Shown: piece by piece, positions 57,205 to 64,000 of the stretch
Layout: every line of letters starts with the position of its first letter
How positions within the stretch are numbered: the stretch's first letter is position 1
Source of the DNA: Shewanella piezotolerans WP3
Lineage (GTDB): Bacteria > Pseudomonadota > Gammaproteobacteria > Enterobacterales > Shewanellaceae
Direction: 5' to 3'
Length of the DNA stretch: 64,000 bases
Assembly: GCF_000014885.1 (NCBI RefSeq)
Contig: NC_011566.1
Span: forward strand, 2,895,501 to 2,959,500
Made by a program: the position numbers and the translations under genes
Notes under the pieces: generated by a model
Told to the model about the DNA's origin: nothing
The model's input: the letters and a program-made list of their open reading frames with translations, nothing else
The model's database searches: none

Positions 57205-57620
57205 CGATAGATAGACACTGAATAAAAATTAGTTGGTTATTATACCCGTAAGCGCCAACAAATGATAAAAAGATATTGCCTAATAGCTGATAATTTCCTT
57301 TCTCTGTTAGAAAATCATTCCAATTTGCTTATTTTGCCCCCAAATCGACGAATGGACATCGGATATTTGCAGCAAACCATTCAGCTATACAAGCAGAAAT
57401 AGTCGACAATTCTTGACATGATAACGTCCATTCTCGACATACGATTGTAAAAATTGAACTGCGACATTTTGTAACTTTGGCAAGTGAGCTATTGCGAGCC
57501 AACCCACAACATGTAAACTCAGCGCAACAAACACCCTACAAGTAAAAAACAAAGACCACACATTTACTGGATAATGTGCCAACTTTAAATGTTGGTTACA
57601 AATAATATAAAGGTTTAAAT
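57205..57620. other. Divergent intergenic region rlmKL / cyclophilin
   Basis: 416 bases that must hold promoters in both directions. An imperfect inverted pair, CGACGAATGGAC (57346-57357) and GTCCATTCTCG (57426-57436), is the only structure I see. The 65-codon minus-strand ORF here has no coding features that I can recognise. Confidence 0.5.
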
Positions 57621-58238
57621 ATGAAGAAGTTGTTGCCTCTATTAACTTGTCTGTCTATCGCTGCGTGCGGATCTGATAGCGCTGATTCGCCAACACCACC
57701 GACTCCTCCTGTCGAAGCTCCAGAGCTAAAAGCCGATATCTGTTATTTGATCGTAACCACTAAAGGGGACATGACGCTTGCAATAGATTTAACCAATGTT
57801 CCTGTCACTGGGCAGAATTTTAAAACTTATGCCGATAGTGGTTTTTATCAAGAGACACTCTTTCATCGCACTATCAGCAACTTTATGGTTCAAGGTGGAG
57901 GCTTAACGACAGGGCTAGTATCAAAGCCTGGAAATGATCCAATCATTAATGAAGCCAGTGTCGGTATAAGTAACTCACGCGGTACTATAGCAATGGCACG
58001 AACTAATGATCCAAATTCCGCTACTTCGCAATTTTTTATTAATGTATTAGATAATCCGCAATTGGACGCTAGCGCTTCTAATGATGGTTATGCTGTATTT
58101 GGCCAAGTCGTTGCAGGAATGGATATCGCCGACCAAATTAGTATTGTCGCAACCCATACAACGGGTGGTCGTCAAAATGTTCCTGTAGACGAGATTGTTA
58201 TTAATTCACTCACTGAAATTAGCTGTCCAGTGAACTAA
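57621..58238 (+). CDS. Lipoprotein peptidyl-prolyl cis-trans isomerase (cyclophilin)
   Basis: 205 residues. A lipoprotein signal (MKKLLPLLTCLSIAACGSDS) has the lipobox IAAC, so the mature protein is lipidated at Cys. A Pro-rich linker (SPTPPTPPVEAPE) leads to a bacterial cyclophilin domain with FHRTISNFMVQGGG, AMARTNDPNSATSQFFINV and YAVFGQVVAGMD. It is likely a periplasmic or outer-membrane-anchored proline isomerase aiding protein folding. AAAGG precedes the ATG. The stop codon touches the 5' end of a MITE-like repeat. Confidence 0.93.
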   Translation: MKKLLPLLTCLSIAACGSDSADSPTPPTPPVEAPELKADICYLIVTTKGDMTLAIDLTNVPVTGQNFKTYADSGFYQETLFHRTISNFMVQGGGLTTGLVSKPGNDPIINEASVGISNSRGTIAMARTNDPNSATSQFFINVLDNPQLDASASNDGYAVFGQVVAGMDIADQISIVATHTTGGRQNVPVDEIVINSLTEISCPVN

Positions 58239-58503
58239 TACCAATTGCATTAAAAGTTTGACCATTCAGCGGGAATTCAAAACGCTGTAGGCAAGTAGCG
58301 GGGTTTGAGCTAATAGTTATTCTATATCCAAACCCCATAGCGAAGTAAACAGCGTTTCGAAACCCGCACTACGTGAGCCCCTCAGTCTTTCCACTTCTGC
58401 TTTGCATTGGCTTAAAAGGGAATAACCATTTCTTTACCGATGCGCTTTGAATTGAAAAGACTGAGGGGTTCTGAACTGGCCAAATACTTAATGCAATTGG
58501 TAT
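58238..58503. repeat. MITE-like element with 16-bp perfect terminal inverted repeats
   Basis: ATACCAATTGCATTAA (58238-58253) is repeated exactly inverted at 58488-58503. Inside it are three further inverted pairs: AAACGCTGT (58280-58288) with ACAGCGTTT (58349-58357); GGGGTTTG (58300-58307) with CAAACCCC (58329-58336); and CCCCTCAGTCTTT (58378-58390) with AAAGACTGAGGGG (58456-58468). The result is two stable internal hairpins inside a terminal stem. No ORF is present. The cyclophilin stop codon TAA shares its last base with the element. Confidence 0.85.
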
Positions 58504-58600
58504 AAATATATTCATAAAAATCGCGAAATAAAAACGGGAGCAGTTAAATATCTGCTCCCGTTTTTATTTCGTCTTTATATCATTTGTTCAAAAATTAAAC
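58239..58600. other. Gene-free stretch between the cyclophilin and zapC genes
   Basis: This 362-base stretch is almost wholly occupied by the MITE-like element (to 58503) and the bidirectional terminator at 58524-58571. Nothing else is seen in it. Confidence 0.7.
58524..58571. terminator. Long bidirectional terminator hairpin
   Basis: Twenty-base perfect arms: CGAAATAAAAACGGGAGCAG at 58524-58543 and its inverse at 58552-58571, loop 8 bases, with T tracts on both strands. It separates the convergent cyclophilin and zapC genes. Confidence 0.93.
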
Positions 58601-59134
58601 TTAAGCAACATTAACTTTCCTTTCTACTGTTAATGGTGCTAAACGATTATGCATCACTTTAATCGTTTCAAACTGAGCTAGCTTTTTAGTCTCAGTTAAT
58701 CGGCATTCTTGGGATAAAATCATAACAAGTGATGCTTGTAAGCCTGACTCGATGACCATAGCTGATACACTATGCTCAGTCGTTCTTAGCTGAAAAATCT
58801 TGCCAATATCGCTGTATACACACTCATGAGACACATCGAAAAACCATGACTTTGGCATCTGTGGCTTTAATAAAAAGTGCGCGGCAGTTGCGTTTAACGC
58901 TATTTGCACAATGAGGGCATCGTTGAGGGAAAGTGTCTTTTGTAAACGATCAACCAAAGCAATATAGAACTTAGCGTGTTCAACACTAAATTCAGTTGTT
59001 ATTTTGGCATCTGGTATTAGGGACTTTAATTTAAAAGGTGATAGAAATTCCATATCACTTCCTAACGAAACAGTTAATACACCATGTGTTTCATTATATC
59101 CCCATTGCCAATCCCTTTTTGGCATTAATAACAT
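58601..59134 (-). CDS. zapC: Cell division protein ZapC
   Basis: 177 residues (E. coli 180). Family features are WQWGYNETHGVLTVSLG near the start, PDAKITTEFSVEHAKFY, LKPQMPKSWFFDVSHE and the near-terminal HNRLAPLTV. ZapC stabilises FtsZ polymers at the division ring. It lies downstream of pyrD, as in E. coli. The ATG at 59134 with AAAGG upstream is preferred; a Met three codons later is possible. Confidence 0.9.
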   Translation of the reverse strand: MLLMPKRDWQWGYNETHGVLTVSLGSDMEFLSPFKLKSLIPDAKITTEFSVEHAKFYIALVDRLQKTLSLNDALIVQIALNATAAHFLLKPQMPKSWFFDVSHECVYSDIGKIFQLRTTEHSVSAMVIESGLQASLVMILSQECRLTETKKLAQFETIKVMHNRLAPLTVERKVNVA

Positions 59135-59212
59135 ATCGTTTACCTTTATTAAGATACAAATGGATAATAGATGATAATTTCATCAATATCAAAATAAATT
59201 TAAAACGTTTTT

Positions 59213-59300
59213 TCAGATCCTATAAAATAAAAAACGATCATCTCGATCCAATATTAGATCTTAATGATCGTTTTATGATCTATATTATTAAATAAGATCG
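59213..59300. other. Cluster of seven GATC (Dam) sites
   Basis: GATC occurs at 59216, 59236, 59245, 59257, 59266, 59277 and 59296, seven times in 84 bases of the zapC-pyrD gap. AAAACGATCAT (59231-59241) and ATGATCGTTTT (59264-59274) form an inverted pair within it. Confidence 0.8.
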
Positions 59301-59308
59301 CTTTGTCT

Positions 59309-60328
59309 TTATTTTATACGATAAGCTTCAATAATATCTTTAATTAGCTGTGGCCCTTGATAAATAAAACCAGAGTAAATTTGAACCATTTGAGCGCCAG
59401 CATCAATTTTATCAAGTGCATCTGCAGCAGTGTTAATTCCGCCAACACCGATTATTGGTATTTGACCTTTAAGGCAGTCTGCAAGTTGTTTTATCACAAT
59501 TGTTGACAATGAATTCAATGGCTTACCACTCAACCCGCCAGCTTCATTTGCATTGAGTAAACCACTAACACCATCGCGAGTCAAAGTCGTATTAGTGGCA
59601 ATCGCTGCATCAAACTCATTACGAATAAGTGAATCTGCAATCTTTTCAATCTCTTCACTTGAAAGATCTGGTGCAATCTTTAACGCGATGGGTACGTATT
59701 TACCATGCTTTTCAGTAAGATCTTTTTGTTTTTGCTTTAGTGATCCTAAAAGATCATCAAGCAGATCACCGTACTGTAGCGATCGTAAACCCGGCGTATT
59801 AGGAGATGAAATATTGACTGCTATGTATGCAGCATATTGATAGACCTTGTCCATACAGATTAAGTAATCATCTTTACCAAGCTCTACTGGCGTGTCTTTG
59901 TTCTTACCAATATTGACGCCAACCATAGCATCAGATTTAACAGCTTTAAGATTTTCAACTAGGCTATCTACGCCTTTATTGTTGAACCCCATACGGTTGA
60001 TAATCGCTTTAGCAGGCTTCAGCCTAAACAACCTTGGTTGTTCGTTGCCTGGTTGTGGACGCGGAGTAACAGTACCAACTTCGACGTGGCCAAAACCCAT
60101 CGCATGAAAAGCATCAATACATTCACCGTCTTTATCCATACCAGCAGCTAAACCGACAGGGTTTGGAAAAGTCAGTCCCATCATTGTAACTGGGGCTGGT
60201 TTAATTTTTTGTGCATAAAAGCAGTTTAGTGGTGAATTACCAGTAGACTTTAAACTGCCGATAGCAAAATTATGCGCCAGTTCTGGATCCATCTGAAACA
60301 TGAACTTTTGTGCGATTTTATAAAACAT
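59309..60328 (-). CDS. pyrD: Dihydroorotate dehydrogenase (quinone), class 2
   Basis: 339 residues. Class 2 enzymes are membrane-associated flavoproteins oxidising dihydroorotate with quinone in pyrimidine synthesis. An N-terminal helical extension (FYKIAQKFMFQMDPELAHNF) marks class 2. FMN and substrate segments are GLTFPNPVGLAAGMDKDGEC, NRMGFNNKGVDSLV, VNISSPNTPGLRSLQYGDLL (with the catalytic Ser) and IPIIGVGGINTAADAL. It lies upstream of zapC and downstream of the large glutamate dehydrogenase gene, separated by a terminator. Confidence 0.97.
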   Translation of the reverse strand: MFYKIAQKFMFQMDPELAHNFAIGSLKSTGNSPLNCFYAQKIKPAPVTMMGLTFPNPVGLAAGMDKDGECIDAFHAMGFGHVEVGTVTPRPQPGNEQPRLFRLKPAKAIINRMGFNNKGVDSLVENLKAVKSDAMVGVNIGKNKDTPVELGKDDYLICMDKVYQYAAYIAVNISSPNTPGLRSLQYGDLLDDLLGSLKQKQKDLTEKHGKYVPIALKIAPDLSSEEIEKIADSLIRNEFDAAIATNTTLTRDGVSGLLNANEAGGLSGKPLNSLSTIVIKQLADCLKGQIPIIGVGGINTAADALDKIDAGAQMVQIYSGFIYQGPQLIKDIIEAYRIK

Positions 60329-60344
60329 GTTTTCTCCTAGACCG

Positions 60345-60370
60345 AAAAAAGCCCCGGCAATTGCCAGGGC
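60345..60370 (-). terminator. Terminator of the glutamate dehydrogenase gene
   Basis: On the minus strand GCCCTGGCAATTGCCGGGGC followed by six T residues; one G-T pair in the stem. A 16-base palindrome TCTGATTTAAATCAGA (60372-60387) lies between it and the stop codon. Confidence 0.9.
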
Positions 60371-60387
60371 TTCTGATTTAAATCAGA

Positions 60388-63300
60388 TTACTTTTGACCT
60401 TCGCAGTGAAGGATCAAAAGGTTAAGTTCACGTAGGGCAACTGAGAACTTTGCAAACTCATGGCTTTGCGAAGTCTTGAAATCAGCCAGCATATGGAACC
60501 AACGCTCCAACAAGCTTTGATTTGATTCAATCCATTCCGATATGATTTTGTTAGCATCACAACTTTCAGTACATGTTCTTAATACCACAGAACTGAGTGA
60601 ACGCTGCTGCCAATCAAGCTCTTCTCTAAACGCCGCTCTTGCCAGTGCTTGCCAATGGTTTGATACTGGCTGCGCACTTATCTGCTCAAGGAACCAATGC
60701 AAGTCAACACTTGCACCTAACTTAAAGTAAGTCTCTGCAACTAACGGCACAGGCTTCGCTTCAAGATCACAGATTTGTGCAATATCTAACGCAGAGAACA
60801 ACGTGCTCACATTAGCAACAACCATTGCTACATCTTCAGGCACACCTTCTTTAATCAGTGCATCTGATTCAGCTCGGATACCAGCTACTTCATCGTTATC
60901 CATATACTGATGAACGTTCGCCTTAAGTTCATCAAAGACTGGAGTAAAGAACTCAATAGTCTGTTCAATATTAAGATTACGATTGCGATGGCGCAAGAAC
61001 CAGCGACTAGCACGACGAATATTACGTCGTAGTTGATGCAACATCTCACACTGCACTACTGCTGGAATAATACCGTTAAGATCGGTAATCGATTTAGTTA
61101 AATCAGCTAAACCAAATACTTCGCGAGCCATAGTATAACAAATAGCAGCTTCCGCAACTGAGGCACCTGTCTCATCTTGCATACGCTGCACAAAATTAAG
61201 TCCCATATCATTTACCAGTTCATTGGCTAATGAGGTGGCAATAATTTCACCGCGTAGAGGGTGAGCAACCATGTTTGCGATGTACTTCTCTTGCAGTTGC
61301 TTAGGGAAATACTGAACAAGTAGCTGACTCAAAAAGCTATCTTCAGTTATTTCTGACGTCAGTAGCTGCTCTTTTAAAATCATCTTAGCGTAAGCGACGA
61401 GTACAGAAAGCTCAGGTCGAGTTAATGATTTACCATTCACTAAACGGTCAGCAAGTTCATCTTCATTTGGCAAGAATTCGAGCGCTCTATCGAGTTTACC
61501 CTCTTTCTCAAGGTAATGAATAAAACGAATTTGCTCTTTTAGTTGCTCTGCACCGCGAACTTGAGTGACTGAAATCGTACGCGTTTGGTCTTTACAATCT
61601 TGTAGCACGATACGGCTGACTTCATCCGTCATCTCTTCGAGTAAACGGTTACGTTGTTTTATAGTCATTTCACCGTCTGCCACTAAGGCGTTAAGCAAAA
61701 TCTTAATATTAACTTCGTTATCTGAACAATCAACGCCGCCAACGTTATCAACGAAGTCGGTATTCATTCGGCCGCCATTGGCGCAGTATTCGATACGCCC
61801 TAACTGAGTACAGCCTAAGTTGCCGCCTTCACCGATAATTTTAGCTTTAACTTCATCGCCATTGACTCGGATTGAGTCATTGGCTCTGTCGCCTACTTCA
61901 GTATGTGATTCGCTAGTCGCCTTAACATAAGTGCCGATGCCACCATTCCAGATCAAGTCGACCTGCATCTTAAGCAACTCTTTCAAAAGTTCTAGTGGCG
62001 GCATTGACGTCTTTTGGGTACCCAGCATTTTCTTCATCTCTGCAGACAAAGGAATTGATTTAGCTGAGCGAAGGAAGATCCCGCCGCCTTTAGATATCAA
62101 TTCTTTATTGTAGTCTTCCCAGCTAGAACGTGGCAGTGCAAATAGGCGTTCACGCTCAACATAGCTAGTTGCCGCATCGGGATTAGGATCGATGAAGATA
62201 TGCATATGGTTAAACGCAGCGACTAAGCGTGTATGTTTAGATAACAGCATACCGTTACCAAACACATCACCCGCCATATCGCCAACCGCTAAACAGGTGA
62301 AATCAGTTGTTTGACAGTTAACGCCCATCTCGCGGAAATGACGTTTAACCGACTCCCATGCTCCGCGCGCGGTAATCCCCATCTTCTTGTGGTCATAACC
62401 GTTACTACCACCTGATGCGAAAGCATCACCTAGCCAGAAGTTATACTCTTCTGCGATTGCGTTAGCAATGTCTGAGAATGTCGCAGTGCCCTTATCGGCC
62501 GCAACAACTAGGTAAGCATCATCTTCATCGTGTCTTACCACATTATCTGGAGCAACAACTTCGCCATTGATAATGTTATCGCTAATGTCTAAAAGACCAC
62601 GAATAAACAGGCGGTAACACTCTTGTCCTTCAGCAAAGAAAGCTTCACGGCCTCCCTCTGTCGGCAACTGCTTACAAACAAAACCGCCTTTTGCACCAAC
62701 TGGAACAATTACTGTGTTTTTAACTTGCTGCGCTTTCACTAACCCGAGAACTTCAGTTCGGAAATCTTCTCGTCTGTCAGACCAACGTAAGCCACCACGA
62801 GCGACTTTTCCGCCACGAAGATGCACACCTTCAACACGCGGTGAGTAAACAAAAATTTCGTACTTAGGTAAAGGCTTTGGCATCTCAGGGATCAATTCAG
62901 GCTCAAATTTGAACGAGATATATGATTTAGATTCGCCAGAGGCAGCAACTTGGTAGAAATTGGTACGGTTGGTCGCGTTGATCAAATCGAGGTAACGACG
63001 AATAATTCGATCGTCATCCAAGCTTGATACATCTTCCAATCGAATATCAATTTGCTCGATAAATTTGTTCAATGTACGTGTTTTCAACTTAGGATTGAAT
63101 TTACGTATGTACATTTTAACGAGCAGATCGGCTATCTGTGGATAACTTGAAAAAGTCTCTTCGATGTATGCTTGGCTAAATGTTGAGTCAATTTGACGCA
63201 TATATTTAGCGTAAGCACGTAAAACTGATACTTCACGACCTGTTAGACCCGTTGACAGCACCAAACGGTTAAAACCATCATCTTCTAATTCTTTCTTCCA

Positions 63301-64000
63301 AACTTGAGATAAGGCAGTTTGGAAACGTTCTTGACTATCGGCTAAATCATCCGTTGCAACACCTTGTGTTGTCATCAAGAAATCTAGGATCCAATAGGTA
63401 TGGCCGTCAGCTGTTATCACTTCATAAGGACGTTCATTAATAACGCGCAAACCGAAGTTTTCTAGCATAGGCAAGACGTCAGACAGGTGAATTGGCTCGT
63501 CTTTATGGAATAATTTTAAGCGAACTTTGCTATTTTTCAGCGCAGTTTCTTGTGGCTGATAGAACAACATTCCAAGTTTATGGTCATCATCCAGTGCTTC
63601 AAGGTGCTGCACATCAACAACGGAGGAGCTTGGTAATACATCTTCTTTATAGCTGCGAGGGAATGCGTTCACGTAACGCTTAACAAGACTTGTTCCGACT
63701 TCTTCACCTTGGGTGCTAATTAATGCACTGCCTAGCTTATCTTCCCAAGAACGCGCAGCTTCAGTTAAATTATTCTCTATCGCGGCCACATCGACATCCA
63801 TATTATTGTTATCAACTTTGATAATGTAGTGAGTTCTAGCCAGAGTAGACTCAGAGAAATATGTTGTAAACTCAACATCTTCACTACTATTAAAGTGCTG
63901 TGCCAGAATTCTTTGGGTATCTTCACGCAGCTTAGTGTTATAACGATCTTTCGATACATACACTAAGCAAGACAAGAATCGACCAAAACCGTCTTTTCTA
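60388..64000 (-). CDS. gdhB: NAD-specific glutamate dehydrogenase, large GDH180 type (5' end outside window)
   Basis: The open frame runs off the right edge: codons before the first possible start read RKDGFGRF..SCLVYVSKDRYN, which is family sequence, so the internal TTG at 63975 is not the start. About 1200 of an expected 1600 or so residues are seen. The catalytic dehydrogenase core includes RGGLRWSDRREDFRTEVLGL, VPVGAKGGFVCKQ with the catalytic Lys, and GGSNGYDHKKMGITARGAWE. These large enzymes deaminate glutamate to 2-oxoglutarate with NAD+ in amino-acid catabolism. A terminator follows the stop. Confidence 0.97.
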   Translation of the reverse strand, partial: RKDGFGRFLSCLVYVSKDRYNTKLREDTQRILAQHFNSSEDVEFTTYFSESTLARTHYIIKVDNNNMDVDVAAIENNLTEAARSWEDKLGSALISTQGEEVGTSLVKRYVNAFPRSYKEDVLPSSSVVDVQHLEALDDDHKLGMLFYQPQETALKNSKVRLKLFHKDEPIHLSDVLPMLENFGLRVINERPYEVITADGHTYWILDFLMTTQGVATDDLADSQERFQTALSQVWKKELEDDGFNRLVLSTGLTGREVSVLRAYAKYMRQIDSTFSQAYIEETFSSYPQIADLLVKMYIRKFNPKLKTRTLNKFIEQIDIRLEDVSSLDDDRIIRRYLDLINATNRTNFYQVAASGESKSYISFKFEPELIPEMPKPLPKYEIFVYSPRVEGVHLRGGKVARGGLRWSDRREDFRTEVLGLVKAQQVKNTVIVPVGAKGGFVCKQLPTEGGREAFFAEGQECYRLFIRGLLDISDNIINGEVVAPDNVVRHDEDDAYLVVAADKGTATFSDIANAIAEEYNFWLGDAFASGGSNGYDHKKMGITARGAWESVKRHFREMGVNCQTTDFTCLAVGDMAGDVFGNGMLLSKHTRLVAAFNHMHIFIDPNPDAATSYVERERLFALPRSSWEDYNKELISKGGGIFLRSAKSIPLSAEMKKMLGTQKTSMPPLELLKELLKMQVDLIWNGGIGTYVKATSESHTEVGDRANDSIRVNGDEVKAKIIGEGGNLGCTQLGRIEYCANGGRMNTDFVDNVGGVDCSDNEVNIKILLNALVADGEMTIKQRNRLLEEMTDEVSRIVLQDCKDQTRTISVTQVRGAEQLKEQIRFIHYLEKEGKLDRALEFLPNEDELADRLVNGKSLTRPELSVLVAYAKMILKEQLLTSEITEDSFLSQLLVQYFPKQLQEKYIANMVAHPLRGEIIATSLANELVNDMGLNFVQRMQDETGASVAEAAICYTMAREVFGLADLTKSITDLNGIIPAVVQCEMLHQLRRNIRRASRWFLRHRNRNLNIEQTIEFFTPVFDELKANVHQYMDNDEVAGIRAESDALIKEGVPEDVAMVVANVSTLFSALDIAQICDLEAKPVPLVAETYFKLGASVDLHWFLEQISAQPVSNHWQALARAAFREELDWQQRSLSSVVLRTCTESCDANKIISEWIESNQSLLERWFHMLADFKTSQSHEFAKFSVALRELNLLILHCEGQK

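Noticed and set aside
57385..57582. 65-codon minus-strand ORF upstream of the cyclophilin gene
   Set aside because: No recognisable family, no good ribosome site, and it covers the divergent promoter region of rlmKL and the cyclophilin gene.
59038..59295. 85-codon plus-strand ORF across zapC start and the zapC-pyrD gap
   Set aside because: It runs antisense to the zapC N-terminus and through an AT-rich spacer; composition (Ile/Asn/Lys) is that of non-coding AT-rich DNA.

Overview
The window looks like a contiguous piece of a Shewanella chromosome. The evidence is protein-level resemblance I recognise without a database: the Shewanella-type NhaB, a nap-alpha nitrate reductase operon (napDABC), the 58-residue Rmf, and a very large NAD-dependent glutamate dehydrogenase. 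Gene order is also typical of gammaproteobacteria: fadR-nhaB-dsbB, uvrY-uvrC-pgsA, and an fabA/rmf/uup/rlmKL/zapC/pyrD block like that of E. coli, here with some different neighbours. Composition is moderately AT-rich and even. I see no rRNA, CRISPR array, prophage or transposase gene. The species cannot be fixed from the sequence alone.

Layout. 1-3388: end of a moxR-DUF58-transglutaminase operon. 3448-12798: recC-recB-recD, tightly packed. 12913-13911: a Ddl ligase, followed by a MITE-like repeat. 14247-18282, minus strand: napD-napA-napB-napC plus a 42-residue membrane microprotein, with an FNR/EtrA-like site upstream. 19003-26141, minus strand: hrpA, a CBS protein, a solitary outer-membrane barrel, a small cysteine protein and a secreted isoaspartyl peptidase. 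26280-32113: tamA-tamB. 32189-35614: fadR divergent from nhaB, then dsbB; the nhaB leader and first codons are present twice in tandem. 35963-40755: the yeaG-yeaH-ycgB (PrkA-DUF444-SpoVR) stress cluster.

40816-44027, minus strand: rplY, a YcbK-like peptidase, a YcbB-like L,D-transpeptidase and an orphan pilin. 44200-44526: tRNA-Leu, tRNA-Cys and tRNA-Gly as one transcription unit. 44679-47782: pgsA, uvrC and a uvrY (gacA) gene broken by an in-frame amber codon. 47982-48072: tRNA-Ser. 48304-50828: lonH, fabA and the convergent rmf. 51021-57204, minus strand: a DUF3466 surface protein, uup, a glutaredoxin-like protein and rlmKL. 57621-58238: a lipoprotein cyclophilin abutting a second MITE-like repeat. 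58601-64000, minus strand: zapC, pyrD and the 3' three quarters of the glutamate dehydrogenase gene.

Most of the window is core metabolism, DNA repair and envelope biogenesis. The most notable observations are the amber codon in uvrY just before its DNA-binding helices, the decayed tandem duplication of the nhaB 5' region, two structured repeats sharing ATACCAAT ends, a cluster of seven GATC sites between zapC and pyrD, and the small unstudied genes of the nap operon. I did not find a clearly new multi-gene system.
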